DNA of 64,000 nucleotides, from assembly GCA_944391115.1 (NCBI GenBank), contig CALXSJ010000009.1, positions 1 through 64,000 of the forward strand, read 5' to 3'. A program made the translations under genes and the position numbers. Within the stretch, counting starts at the first letter, position 1; each line of letters opens with the position of its first letter. Positions 1-8,070 of this stretch are shown here, piece after piece. The notes below the pieces were generated by a model. It worked only from the letters and a program-made list of their open reading frames with translations, ran no database searches and was not told where the DNA came from. Source of the DNA: an uncultured Victivallales bacterium (lineage in GTDB: Bacteria > Verrucomicrobiota > Lentisphaeria > Victivallales > UBA1829).

Positions 1-114
1 CGAAAAATGCTCGCGCATTTTTCCGTAATGAAAAAAAGTGAAGCCTCCCTGCCGCGCTCCACCTGCGCAAGCCGGACGAAATCCCCGAGACCACGGTGCT
101 CCACACCGGGGCAG
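1..114 (+). repeat. Composite hairpin repeat, copy A (partial)
   Basis: The left edge of the window carries part of a repeat also found at 28551-28860 and 61288-61582. Bases 2-10 and 15-23 form a 9-bp stem (GAAAAATGC / GCATTTTTC) around the loop TCGC. The stem is identical in all three copies and the loop is not. Bases 43-75 match the CTGCGCAAGCCGG block. Bases 81-114 match the block at 28827-28860, including ATCCCCGA and CACCGGG. The A/T hairpin present in the other copies is missing here. Further parts may lie left of the window. It sits about 115 bp upstream of iorA. Confidence 0.75.
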
Positions 115-229
115 TTCATTTTCGTTACGGTAAAAAACCTCCGGGGACCATTGGAAACAATTTGATTTTCCGGCAATTTCTGTTAGATTACCTCTTTTAT
201 CAAACGCAAATTACCAAGGATGAAAGATT

Positions 230-1810
230 ATGGCTGAACAACGCAAGATCCTCAGCGGCGACGAAGCGGTCGCCGAGGCGGCTCTCGCCTGCGGAGTGAA
301 ACTCGGCACAGGGTATCCCGGCACGCCGTCTACAGAAATTCTCGAACATTTTTCCGCGATCGGGGGCAATGCGGAATGGGCGCCGAATGAAAAAGTGGCG
401 CTGGAAGTGGCTTCCGGCGTCGCGTTTTCCGGGGCGAAAACGATTGTCACAATGAAGCATGTCGGCGTCAACGTCGCGGCCGATCCGCTCTTCACACTGG
501 CCTATACGGGCGTCGAGGGCGGACTGATTCTGGTCTCCGCCGACGATCCTGGCATGGCGTCCAGCCAGAATGAGCAGGACAACCGCCTCTATGCGATTGC
601 CTCACAGATCCCGATGCTGGAACCCTCCGACAGTCAGGAGGCCTACGACTTCACCGTCCGCGCCTATGAGATTTCCGAACAGTTCCGCGTGCCGGTCCTG
701 CTGCGCATGACCACGCGCGTCTGCCATTCGCGCGGAGTTGTGAAATGCTGGAAGGACCGTGAAACTCCCGCCTCGAAACACTACCGCCGCGCCGTCCGCG
801 AGCGCGTGATGATCCCCGCTTTCGCCAAAGGGGCGCACGTCCGGCTGGTCGACGGCATGAAGGCTCTGGCAAAATGGAATGAGAAATCCGATCTGCACGT
901 TGTGTCCGGGCCGGAAAAGGCGGAGCTCGGCATCATCTGCGCGGGTGCGGCATATCAGCATGCGCGCGAAGCGTTTCCGGAGGCCCGGATTCTCAAGCTC
1001 GGGATGACCTGGCCGCTTCCGTATGAGGCAATCCGCGCGTTTGCGGAAGGCAATGGCCGCACCGTCGTGGTCGAGGAAGGCGAAAAGGTCATGGCGGAAA
1101 AGATCCTCTCCGCGGGAATCAAGGTCGAACCCAAGGGAGACGCCTTCCTCTTCGGGGAGCTCAATGTGGCGAAAGTGAAGCGCCTGGTCAACAAAGACGA
1201 AACGCCGGAAGCGCCGCCGAAACCGGGACGTCCGCCGCAGCTCTGTCCGGGCTGTCCGCACCGCAAGGTTTTCGAGACGCTGCGCGATCTCGGCTGCATC
1301 GTCTCCGGCGACATCGGATGCTACACGCTCGGCGTGCTCCCGCCGTTCAGCGCGATCGACTGCTGCGTCTGCATGGGCGCGAGCATCGGCGCCGGACTCG
1401 GACTCCGGCACGGACTGGCGGAGGAGGACGCGCGCAAGGTCGTCAGCGTCATCGGCGACAGCACGTTCGTCCACAGCGGCATCACGGGTATTGTGGAGAT
1501 GGTCTACAACAAACCCGCGACAGGACATCTCGTCCTGATTCTCGACAACTCCACGACGGCGATGACCGGACTTCAGGAGAACCCCGCAACCGGACGGCAC
1601 CTCAATATGACCGACGCTTCGCAGCTGGATCTCGCCGCGCTCTGCAAGGCGGCCGGCGCGGACCATGTGGACGTAATCGATCCGACGCTCAGGCACGACG
1701 AATTCGTCGCGCTCGTCAAAGAGCGTCTCGCCTCGAATGACGCCAGCGTCATCATCGCGCGCCGTCCCTGCATTCTCCAGATGAAGAAACTTTCCAAGCT
1801 CAAGAAATAA
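230..1810 (+). CDS. iorA: Indolepyruvate:ferredoxin oxidoreductase, alpha subunit (no ferredoxin domain)
   Basis: This thiamine-diphosphate subunit of a 2-oxoacid oxidoreductase converts aryl-pyruvates to aryl-acetyl-CoA with reduction of ferredoxin, or runs the reverse reaction. Residues 1-180 hold the pyrimidine-binding half, with GYPGTPSTE and MKHVGVNVAADP. Near residue 341 a CPGCPHR motif opens the TPP-binding half, followed by GDIGCYTLG, CMGASIG, GDSTFVHSG and MTGLQENPATG. The protein is 526 aa and ends shortly after the ARRPC segment. It therefore lacks the C-terminal two-cluster ferredoxin domain found in archaeal IorA proteins of about 600 aa or more. The stop at 1808-1810 is followed by a good ribosome site for iorB, so this looks like a genuine short form. 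First gene of the iorA-iorB-paaK-ACT operon. Confidence 0.93.
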   Translation: MAEQRKILSGDEAVAEAALACGVKLGTGYPGTPSTEILEHFSAIGGNAEWAPNEKVALEVASGVAFSGAKTIVTMKHVGVNVAADPLFTLAYTGVEGGLILVSADDPGMASSQNEQDNRLYAIASQIPMLEPSDSQEAYDFTVRAYEISEQFRVPVLLRMTTRVCHSRGVVKCWKDRETPASKHYRRAVRERVMIPAFAKGAHVRLVDGMKALAKWNEKSDLHVVSGPEKAELGIICAGAAYQHAREAFPEARILKLGMTWPLPYEAIRAFAEGNGRTVVVEEGEKVMAEKILSAGIKVEPKGDAFLFGELNVAKVKRLVNKDETPEAPPKPGRPPQLCPGCPHRKVFETLRDLGCIVSGDIGCYTLGVLPPFSAIDCCVCMGASIGAGLGLRHGLAEEDARKVVSVIGDSTFVHSGITGIVEMVYNKPATGHLVLILDNSTTAMTGLQENPATGRHLNMTDASQLDLAALCKAAGADHVDVIDPTLRHDEFVALVKERLASNDASVIIARRPCILQMKKLSKLKK

Positions 1811-1822
1811 GGAGGTCGCAAT

Positions 1823-2290
1823 ATGGGCAGCAAGCTGACAAACGTTCTGTTCGCGGGCATCGGCGGACAGGGGATCATCAAGGCCTCCGACATGCTGACG
1901 GAAGCCGCCTTCCGGATGAATTACGATGTGAAGAAAAGCGAGCTCCACGGCATGAGCCAGCGCGGAGGCTCGGTTTCGAGCGACGTGCGCTTCGGGGAAA
2001 AGGTCCACAGCCCGATGATTCCCGAAGGGGAAGCGGATTATCTGGTCGCGGTCTCCGAGGATCAGATCGAAGTCAACGAAAAATATCTGAAAAAGGACGC
2101 CGTCATCATCCGTCCCTCCGACATTGACGAGGCGGACGCGCAGTCCAAAATGCTGAACATCGCCATGCTCGGGCGGCTCAACCGGTATCTGAAGTTTCCC
2201 GAAGAGCTCTGGATCAGCCTGATCCGCGAGTCCTTCAAGGGCGAAATCGCCGAGCAGAACATTGCGGCCTTCAAACGGGCGCAGGGATAA
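1823..2290 (+). CDS. iorB: Indolepyruvate:ferredoxin oxidoreductase, beta subunit (compact)
   Basis: Gamma-type partner subunit of IorA. It begins with the family pattern GIGGQGIIKAS and continues with SELHGMSQRGGSVSSDVRFG and IPEGEADYLVA, which are typical of IorB. At 155 aa it is shorter than the usual ~190 aa. The missing part appears to be the middle segment between the IIRPSD strand and the LNIAMLG helix, not an end. A GGAGG ribosome site lies 7 bases before the start, and the gene follows iorA by 12 bases. With paaK directly behind, the pair probably handles phenylpyruvate or indolepyruvate. Confidence 0.9.
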   Translation: MGSKLTNVLFAGIGGQGIIKASDMLTEAAFRMNYDVKKSELHGMSQRGGSVSSDVRFGEKVHSPMIPEGEADYLVAVSEDQIEVNEKYLKKDAVIIRPSDIDEADAQSKMLNIAMLGRLNRYLKFPEELWISLIRESFKGEIAEQNIAAFKRAQG

Positions 2291-2322
2291 GAGAGCAAAT
2301 ACAATATACAAGGGCTGAAAAG

Positions 2323-3657
2323 ATGTCACAATACAAACGAATGGAAAATCCGATGTTCAATCCGGTCAGCGCGCCGGATTATCTGCCGCCGGAAAAACTC
2401 CGGGAACTGCAGACCGAGCGGTTCGCCTTCATCATCCGCCGCGCCTACGAAAACGTGCCGTTCTACCGCAGACGCATGGATGAGAAAAACCTGAAGCCGG
2501 AAGACTTCCGGACGCTCGACGACGTGAAAAAGCTTCCCTTCACGATCAAGGCGGATCTGCGCGACACGTATCCCTTCGGCCTCTTCGCCAGCCCCCTCAA
2601 GGACATTGTCCGCCTGCACGCCTCCAGCGGCACGACCGGAAAACCGATCGTGGTCGCCTACACGCAGAGTGATCTTGACGTCTGGCAGGAGACGATGATG
2701 CGCACGATGGCGGCGGCGGGCGTCTCCAAGGACGACATCGTGCAGGTGGCATTCGGCTACGGACTTTTCACCGGCGGACTCGGCGCACACTACGGAGCCG
2801 AGGGGCTCGGCGCGACCGTAATCCCGGCGTCCGGCGGCAACACCGAACGCCAGATCATGCTGATGAAGGACTTCGGCGTAACCGCAGTGGCCTGCACGCC
2901 GAGCTATTTCGTGCATATCATCGAGGTGGCGGAAAAGATGGGCGTGGATCTCCACAAGCTGCCGCTCCGCCGCGGCATGTTCGGCGCGGAGCCCTGGACA
3001 GAGGAGATGCGCCGGCACATCGAGGAGGGCGCGGGAATCAGGGCGTTCGACATCTACGGGCTTTCCGAAATCACGGGTCCCGGCGTCGGCGCGGCGTGCG
3101 AGTGCCAGTGCGGCCTCCACATCTTCGAAGACCACTACTATCCGGAAATCATCGATCCCGACACGCTGGAAGTCCTTCCGGACGGCCGGGAGGGCGAACT
3201 TGTCCTGAGCACCCTCTCCAAAATGGCGATGCCGATGATCCGCTACCGGACGCGCGACCTCACCAGCATCATGACCGAACGCTGCGCCTGCGGACGCACG
3301 ATCCGGCGGATCAGCAAGATTTCGCACCGCAGCGACGACATGTTCATCATCCGCGGCGTCAATGTCTTCCCGTCCCAGATCGAAACGGCGATCCTCAACG
3401 AGGGAAAGAACCTGCCGCACTATCAGATCATTCTCACGCGCAGCCACGGCCTCGACAATGTCGAGGTCGACATCGAAATGACGCAGGAGATGTTCAGCGA
3501 CAAGGTGAGCGCGATCGAATCCCTGACCGCGCGCTTCTCCCATGCGATTGAAAAGGTTCTCGGCATCCGCGTCGCGGTCAAGATGCTGCCGCCGAACTCC
3601 ATTCCCCGGAGCGAAGGCAAGGCCAAGCGCGTCATCGACCGCCGCGGCAACAACTAA
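2323..3657 (+). CDS. paaK: Phenylacetate-CoA ligase
   Basis: An AMP-forming acyl-adenylate enzyme of 444 aa that activates aryl-acetates to their CoA thioesters. The adenylation motif HASSGTTGKP is near residue 100. SEITGPGVG (near residue 247) and the IRYRTRDL segment (near residue 305) belong to the family, and the C-terminal lid domain ends with SEGKAKRVID. Cysteines CECQCG and RCACGR fit the metal-site region of PaaK proteins. It is coupled to IorAB, so the three genes link an aryl-pyruvate, its arylacetyl-CoA and the free arylacetate. The start at 2323 has AAGGG eight bases upstream; ATG codons at 2341 and 2353 are alternatives. Confidence 0.93.
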   Translation: MSQYKRMENPMFNPVSAPDYLPPEKLRELQTERFAFIIRRAYENVPFYRRRMDEKNLKPEDFRTLDDVKKLPFTIKADLRDTYPFGLFASPLKDIVRLHASSGTTGKPIVVAYTQSDLDVWQETMMRTMAAAGVSKDDIVQVAFGYGLFTGGLGAHYGAEGLGATVIPASGGNTERQIMLMKDFGVTAVACTPSYFVHIIEVAEKMGVDLHKLPLRRGMFGAEPWTEEMRRHIEEGAGIRAFDIYGLSEITGPGVGAACECQCGLHIFEDHYYPEIIDPDTLEVLPDGREGELVLSTLSKMAMPMIRYRTRDLTSIMTERCACGRTIRRISKISHRSDDMFIIRGVNVFPSQIETAILNEGKNLPHYQIILTRSHGLDNVEVDIEMTQEMFSDKVSAIESLTARFSHAIEKVLGIRVAVKMLPPNSIPRSEGKAKRVIDRRGNN

Positions 3658-3676
3658 TCTGGAAAGGATACTCGGA

Positions 3677-4105
3677 ATGAAACTCAATCAGCTCTCGATC
3701 TTCGCGGAAAACAAGCCGGGCTCGCTGAACAGAATCTGCAGCATCCTGGCGGAAAACAACATCGACATTCTGACGCTCTCCCTTGCGGACACCACGGATT
3801 TCGGCATTCTCCGGATCATCACGAAGGACTGGGAGAAGGCGCGGGACGTCCTGACGGAAAACCGGATCATCGTCCGCGTGACCGATGTCGTCGCCGTCGA
3901 GGTTCCGAACCGTCCCGGCGGCATGTGCTCCATCCTCGACACGCTCAGCAAATATTCGATCAACGTGGAATACATGTATGCGTTTGCGGCGACAAAGGCG
4001 GCGATCATCATTCTCCGCGTCGACGCGCCGGAGATGGCGATTGAGAAACTCAAGGCGGACGGATCTGTGAAATTCGTCAGTCCCGAGGACATTTTCCAGT
4101 CATAG
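3677..4105 (+). CDS. Tandem ACT-domain protein
   Basis: A 142-aa protein made of two ACT domains. The first begins QLSIFAENKPGSLNRI and the second begins VEVPNRPGGMCSILD, each showing the usual beta-strand then NKPGSL / NRPGGM turn where amino acids bind. It has no catalytic domain and is likely a ligand sensor or small regulator for the aromatic amino-acid-related genes in front of it. The start at 3677 was chosen because it lies 19 bases past the paaK stop and begins exactly at the ACT fold; the open frame extends upstream only as an overlap with paaK. Last gene of the operon, before a strong terminator. Confidence 0.88.
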   Translation: MKLNQLSIFAENKPGSLNRICSILAENNIDILTLSLADTTDFGILRIITKDWEKARDVLTENRIIVRVTDVVAVEVPNRPGGMCSILDTLSKYSINVEYMYAFAATKAAIIILRVDAPEMAIEKLKADGSVKFVSPEDIFQS

Positions 4106-4158
4106 CAGCAGGAAGAAGTTCCGAAGGTCCCCTTCCCTCTTCCGGGAAGAAGAAGAAA

Positions 4159-4185
4159 GCCGCCGGTTCATCCGGCGGCTTTTTT
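4159..4185 (+). terminator. Rho-independent terminator of the ior-paaK operon
   Basis: An 8-bp GC-rich stem, GCCGCCGG (4159-4166) with CCGGCGGC (4172-4179), and a 5-base loop are followed directly by a run of T from 4180. It lies 53 bases after the ACT gene stop. Confidence 0.9.
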
Positions 4186-4196
4186 CGTGTCCCGGC

Positions 4197-4232
4197 AAAA
4201 AAAATCCCGCGAAGTTCAAACTCCGCGGGATT
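4197..4232 (-). terminator. Rho-independent terminator of carB
   Basis: The stem AATCCCGCG (4203-4211) pairs with CGCGGGATT (4224-4232). Read on the minus strand it is followed by a T run (A run at 4197-4204), and on the plus strand by six T. It lies 21 bases past the carB stop and could work in both directions, separating two convergent operons. Confidence 0.88.
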
Positions 4233-4252
4233 TTTTCCTGCTCACAGGAAAC

Positions 4253-7200
4253 TCAGTCGTTCTCGTGATATTCCTGAAGCGATTTCGGAGACGCGTCCTT
4301 GTTGTGAAGAACCGCCTGAATGCCCTTGACGCTGGCGTTCGCCGCAGCGAGCGTGGTCATGTAGGGAATCTTGTGCTGGGTCGCCATCATGCGGATATAG
4401 CTGTCGCTGGTTTTGCCCTCGCGCCCGGCGGGGGTGTTGAAGATCAGGTTCAGCTGTTTGTTCTTTATCATGTCGCCGATGTTCGGGCGGCCTTCCAGAA
4501 GCTTCTTGACGCAGGTGTTCGGAATTCCGTTCTCGGTCAGGAATCTGCTGGTGCCTTCCGTCGCGAAGATCTCGAACCCGAGTTCATGGACATGCTGCGC
4601 GATCGGAAGCAGATATTTCCGCTCGCGGCGCGCCACGGTGATGAGCACCTTTCCGGAGGTGGGGAGCTTGAATCCGGCCGCCTCCTCCGCCTTGTAATAG
4701 GCAAGTCCGAAGGAGTCCGCCATGCCCATGACCTCTCCGGTCGCACGCATTTCGGGCCCGAGAACAGGATCGACTTCCGGGAACATGTTGAACGGGAAGA
4801 CCGCCTCCTTCACGCCGTAGAATCCGTCGCAGGCGACCTTGATCGGTCCGAGTTCGGAAAGTTTTTTGCCGAGCATGAGCTGAGTGGCCAGTTTCGCGAG
4901 CGGCACGCCGGTCACCTTGGAAATGACCGGCACCGTCCGGGAGGCGCGCGGATTCGCTTCGATGATGTAGACCTTGTCCTCGCAGATCGCATACTGGACG
5001 TTCATGATGCCGGTCACCTTGAAGTCGAGCGCAATTGCCGCCGTGTATTTGCGGATTGTCTCCTGGTGCTTTTCCGGAATCGTGATCGGAGGAATCGCGC
5101 ACGCGGAGTCGCCGGAGTGAATGCCGGCAAGCTCAATGTGCTCCATGATCGAGGCGACGAAAGTGTCGGTGCCGTCGGAAACGGCGTCCACTTCGCACTC
5201 AATCGCATTGTCGAGGAAGCGGTCGATCAGCATCGGGAACTCGGGGCTGACCTGAAGCGATTCCACGGCATACTTCTTGAGCATCTCCTCGTCGTAAATC
5301 ACTTCCATGCCGCGCCCGCCGAGCACGAAGGAGGGACGCACCATGACGGGATAGCCGATCTTCGAGGCGAGCGCAACGGCCTGATCCAGCGAACGGGCGC
5401 ATCCGCTCTCCGGCTGGGGGATGCCAAGTTTTATCATGCGTTCGCGGAAATATTCGCGGTCCTCGGCCAGCCGGATGCCCTCGGGCTGGGTGCCGATGAT
5501 GTTCACGCCGTTGTCCTTGAGCTCCTGCGCGAGATTCAGCGGAGTCTGGCCGCCGAACTGGACGATCACGCCGTCAGGTTTCTCCTTGTCGTAAATGGCA
5601 AGCACATCCTCGACGGTCAGCGGCTCGAAATAGAGCTTGTTGCTGGTGTCGTAGTCGGTGGAAACGGTCTCGGGATTGCAGTTGACCATGATGGACTCAT
5701 AGTCGTTGTCGCGCAGCGTGAACGCCGCATGGACGCACGTGTAGTCGAACTCAATGCCCTGGCCGATCCGGTTGGGACCGCCGCCGAGCACCATGATCTT
5801 GCGGTGGGCGGAAACGGGCACCTCGTCCTTCGCATCGAGCGCATAGGTGGAGTAGTAGTAGGCCGCGTTCTTCACGCCGCTGACCTTGAGCTCCTGGAAC
5901 TTCGCGTGCATGCCGACGGCTTTGCGGCGCTCGCGGACGTTCTTTTCGGTCGTGTTGAAAAGCTTGGCCAGATATTTGTCGGAGAATCCGTAGAGCTTCG
6001 CCTTGCGGAGCAGTTCGTCGGGAAGGCTCGGGAAGGCATAGGAGGAAAGCTCGACTTCGCAGTCGGCGATTTCACGCATCTGTTCAATGAAATAAGGCGT
6101 AATGGAGGTCATCCGGATGATCTCTTCGACGCTCATGCCCTTGAGCATTGCCTCGTAGATCAGGAAGTAGCGTTCGTTGGTCGGCGTGACAAGACGTGCC
6201 TTGAGCTCATCCAGTGAAAGTTCCTGGAACTTCTTGATCTGGCCGAGTCCGGAACGGCCGATTTCCAGCGAGCGGATCGCCTTCTGGAAGGCTTCCTTGA
6301 AGTTCCTGCCGATGGACATGACCTCGCCGACGGCTTTCATCTGAGTGCCGAGCGTGGTCTTCGCCTGCGGGAATTTTTCGAACGCCCAGCGGGCGAATTT
6401 CACAACGACATAATCCCCGTAGGGCTCGTATTTTTCGAGCGTGCCCCTGCGCCAGTAGGGAATCTCGTCGAGCGTCATTCCCGTTGCAAGGAGGGTCGAG
6501 ACATGCGCGATCGGGAATCCGGTCGCCTTGGAGGCCAGCGCGGAAGAGCGCGAGGTTCTCGGGTTGATTTCAATCACGACAATGCGGTTGTCCTCGCGGT
6601 TGTGGGCGAACTGGACGTTGGTGCCGCCGGTGACGCCGACCGCGTCGACAATCCGGTAGGCGTAGTCCTGCAGTTTCGCCTGCACCTCCCTGGGAACGGT
6701 GAGCATCGGGGCGACGCAGAAACTGTCGCCGGTGTGAACGCCCATCGGGTCGACGTTTTCAATGAAGCAGACCGTGATCTTCTGTCCCTTCGCATCGCGC
6801 ACGACTTCGAGTTCCAGCTCCTCCCAGCCGAGCACGCACTCTTCGACAAGCACCTGTCCGATCAGACTGGCGGCGAGTCCGCGCGCCATGACCTGCCGGA
6901 GCTCCTCGACATTGTAGACGATTCCGCCGCCGGTTCCGCCCATCGTATAAGCGGGACGCAGCACCACGGGATAGCCGAGCTTGTTCGCAATCGCCTCGGC
7001 CTCCTCGACGGAATAGGAGGGTTCGGAGTGGGGAACGGGCACGCCGAGCGAAGCCATGGTCTTCTTGAACTCAATGCGGTCCTCGCCACGCTTGATCGCA
7101 TCGAGATCGACGCCGATCACCTTGACGTTGTATTTGGCAAGAATTCCCTTTTCATGCAGTTCGGAGGAGAGGTTGAGCGCAGTCTGCCCGCCCAGATTCG

Positions 7201-7462
7201 GGAGAAGCGCATCGGGCTTTTCCCGGGCAATGATCTGCTCCAGGCGCTGCGCCGTAAGCGGCTCGATATAGGTATGGTCCGCCATCCCGGGGTCGGTCAT
7301 GATCGTGGCCGGATTGGAGTTGACCAGAACGATTTCATATCCGGCGCTCCGGAGCGCCTTGCAGGCCTGTGTTCCCGAATAATCGAATTCGCATGCCTGC
7401 CCGATAATGATCGGACCGGAACCGATAATCAGGATTTTCTTGATGTCCGTGCGTTTTGCCAT
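4253..7462 (-). CDS. carB: Carbamoyl-phosphate synthase, large subunit
   Basis: Synthesises carbamoyl phosphate for pyrimidines and arginine, using ammonia from the small subunit. At 1069 aa it is full length. It carries two homologous ATP-grasp halves: the first begins KKILIIGSGPIIIGQACEFD, and the second begins near residue 555 with KIMVLGGGPNRIGQGIEFD. An oligomerisation segment lies between them, and a C-terminal MGS-like allosteric domain (from about residue 940, KVLITVARRERK) follows. carA is not adjacent or elsewhere in the window. The gene stands alone between a terminator and a long upstream spacer; its product feeds PyrB encoded at 20.5 kb. Confidence 0.97.
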   Translation of the reverse strand: MAKRTDIKKILIIGSGPIIIGQACEFDYSGTQACKALRSAGYEIVLVNSNPATIMTDPGMADHTYIEPLTAQRLEQIIAREKPDALLPNLGGQTALNLSSELHEKGILAKYNVKVIGVDLDAIKRGEDRIEFKKTMASLGVPVPHSEPSYSVEEAEAIANKLGYPVVLRPAYTMGGTGGGIVYNVEELRQVMARGLAASLIGQVLVEECVLGWEELELEVVRDAKGQKITVCFIENVDPMGVHTGDSFCVAPMLTVPREVQAKLQDYAYRIVDAVGVTGGTNVQFAHNREDNRIVVIEINPRTSRSSALASKATGFPIAHVSTLLATGMTLDEIPYWRRGTLEKYEPYGDYVVVKFARWAFEKFPQAKTTLGTQMKAVGEVMSIGRNFKEAFQKAIRSLEIGRSGLGQIKKFQELSLDELKARLVTPTNERYFLIYEAMLKGMSVEEIIRMTSITPYFIEQMREIADCEVELSSYAFPSLPDELLRKAKLYGFSDKYLAKLFNTTEKNVRERRKAVGMHAKFQELKVSGVKNAAYYYSTYALDAKDEVPVSAHRKIMVLGGGPNRIGQGIEFDYTCVHAAFTLRDNDYESIMVNCNPETVSTDYDTSNKLYFEPLTVEDVLAIYDKEKPDGVIVQFGGQTPLNLAQELKDNGVNIIGTQPEGIRLAEDREYFRERMIKLGIPQPESGCARSLDQAVALASKIGYPVMVRPSFVLGGRGMEVIYDEEMLKKYAVESLQVSPEFPMLIDRFLDNAIECEVDAVSDGTDTFVASIMEHIELAGIHSGDSACAIPPITIPEKHQETIRKYTAAIALDFKVTGIMNVQYAICEDKVYIIEANPRASRTVPVISKVTGVPLAKLATQLMLGKKLSELGPIKVACDGFYGVKEAVFPFNMFPEVDPVLGPEMRATGEVMGMADSFGLAYYKAEEAAGFKLPTSGKVLITVARRERKYLLPIAQHVHELGFEIFATEGTSRFLTENGIPNTCVKKLLEGRPNIGDMIKNKQLNLIFNTPAGREGKTSDSYIRMMATQHKIPYMTTLAAANASVKGIQAVLHNKDASPKSLQEYHEND

Positions 7463-8070
7463 CTGCTTGACTGCGTCCTTTCTTGCCTATGCAAAAGTTG
7501 TCTGATTCCCTGGCATAAATAAAATATGATAATATCGCCTTTCAACTGCATTTTTTCAAGATTGCCCGCCGCTTTTTTATTGCAAAAATAATCAGACTGC
7601 CAGAGCGGACCGGCACAGATCTCCGCGGCAATGTCCGGAAGAGGAATCTTCCGCGGCACTCTCCATCCAGCGCCCATGAGCTTTCCTCCGGGAAGCGGGA
7701 CGCGGATGCGGGAATGAATGTTCTCTTTTATTCAAAATGATAAATTAATTAGTTATTTTGCTATTTACATCCATTTGAAAGCAAATATAATATAACACAG
7801 GAAAGGCAAATTTTTCAAAAATCGGATTTGTAAAAGCGCTCATGAGCGCATGAGGGGAATCTGGAGGAAAAACCGGAAGGGATCCGGCGGAAAAAATCCC
7901 GGGAGGGAAGGAATTCCGCAAATGGACAGCCGGTCCTCCCCCAATGACAGGCTGTCCGTCTTCCATGCGGGGACCATACCGTTGTCCGCAGAAGTTTTTC
8001 TTCCATCAAACAGAAAACTGACAAAACAGACAAGAGTGATAAAAAGACAACTTGCAAGGAGTGAGAAATC
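7463..8070. other. Divergent intergenic spacer between carB and the glycosidase operon
   Basis: No convincing gene is present in these 608 bases. The carB-proximal part and the stretch 7725-7815 are clearly AT-richer than the genes, as expected for promoters. A short frame at 7850-8077 has no recognisable content and overlaps the next start. The ribosome site of the downstream gene is AAGGAG just before 8071. No tRNA, repeat copy or riboswitch pattern was recognised. Confidence 0.6.
7764..7791 (+). promoter_or_regulatory. Candidate sigma-70-type promoter for the glycosidase operon
   Basis: TTTACA at 7764-7769 and TATAAT at 7786-7791 are separated by 16 bases in an AT-rich stretch. It would give a leader of about 270 bases before the gene at 8071, so another promoter nearer the gene is possible. 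Confidence 0.4.

Noticed and set aside
602-2329. 575-codon open frame on the minus strand opposite iorA-iorB
   Set aside because: It mirrors a well-supported gene, has no domain or ribosome site, and long antisense frames are common in this G+C-rich codon use.
4187-6217. 676-codon open frame on the plus strand opposite carB
   Set aside because: Shadow of carB; composition rich in Arg, Asp, His and Val as expected from reversed codons, and no recognisable motif.
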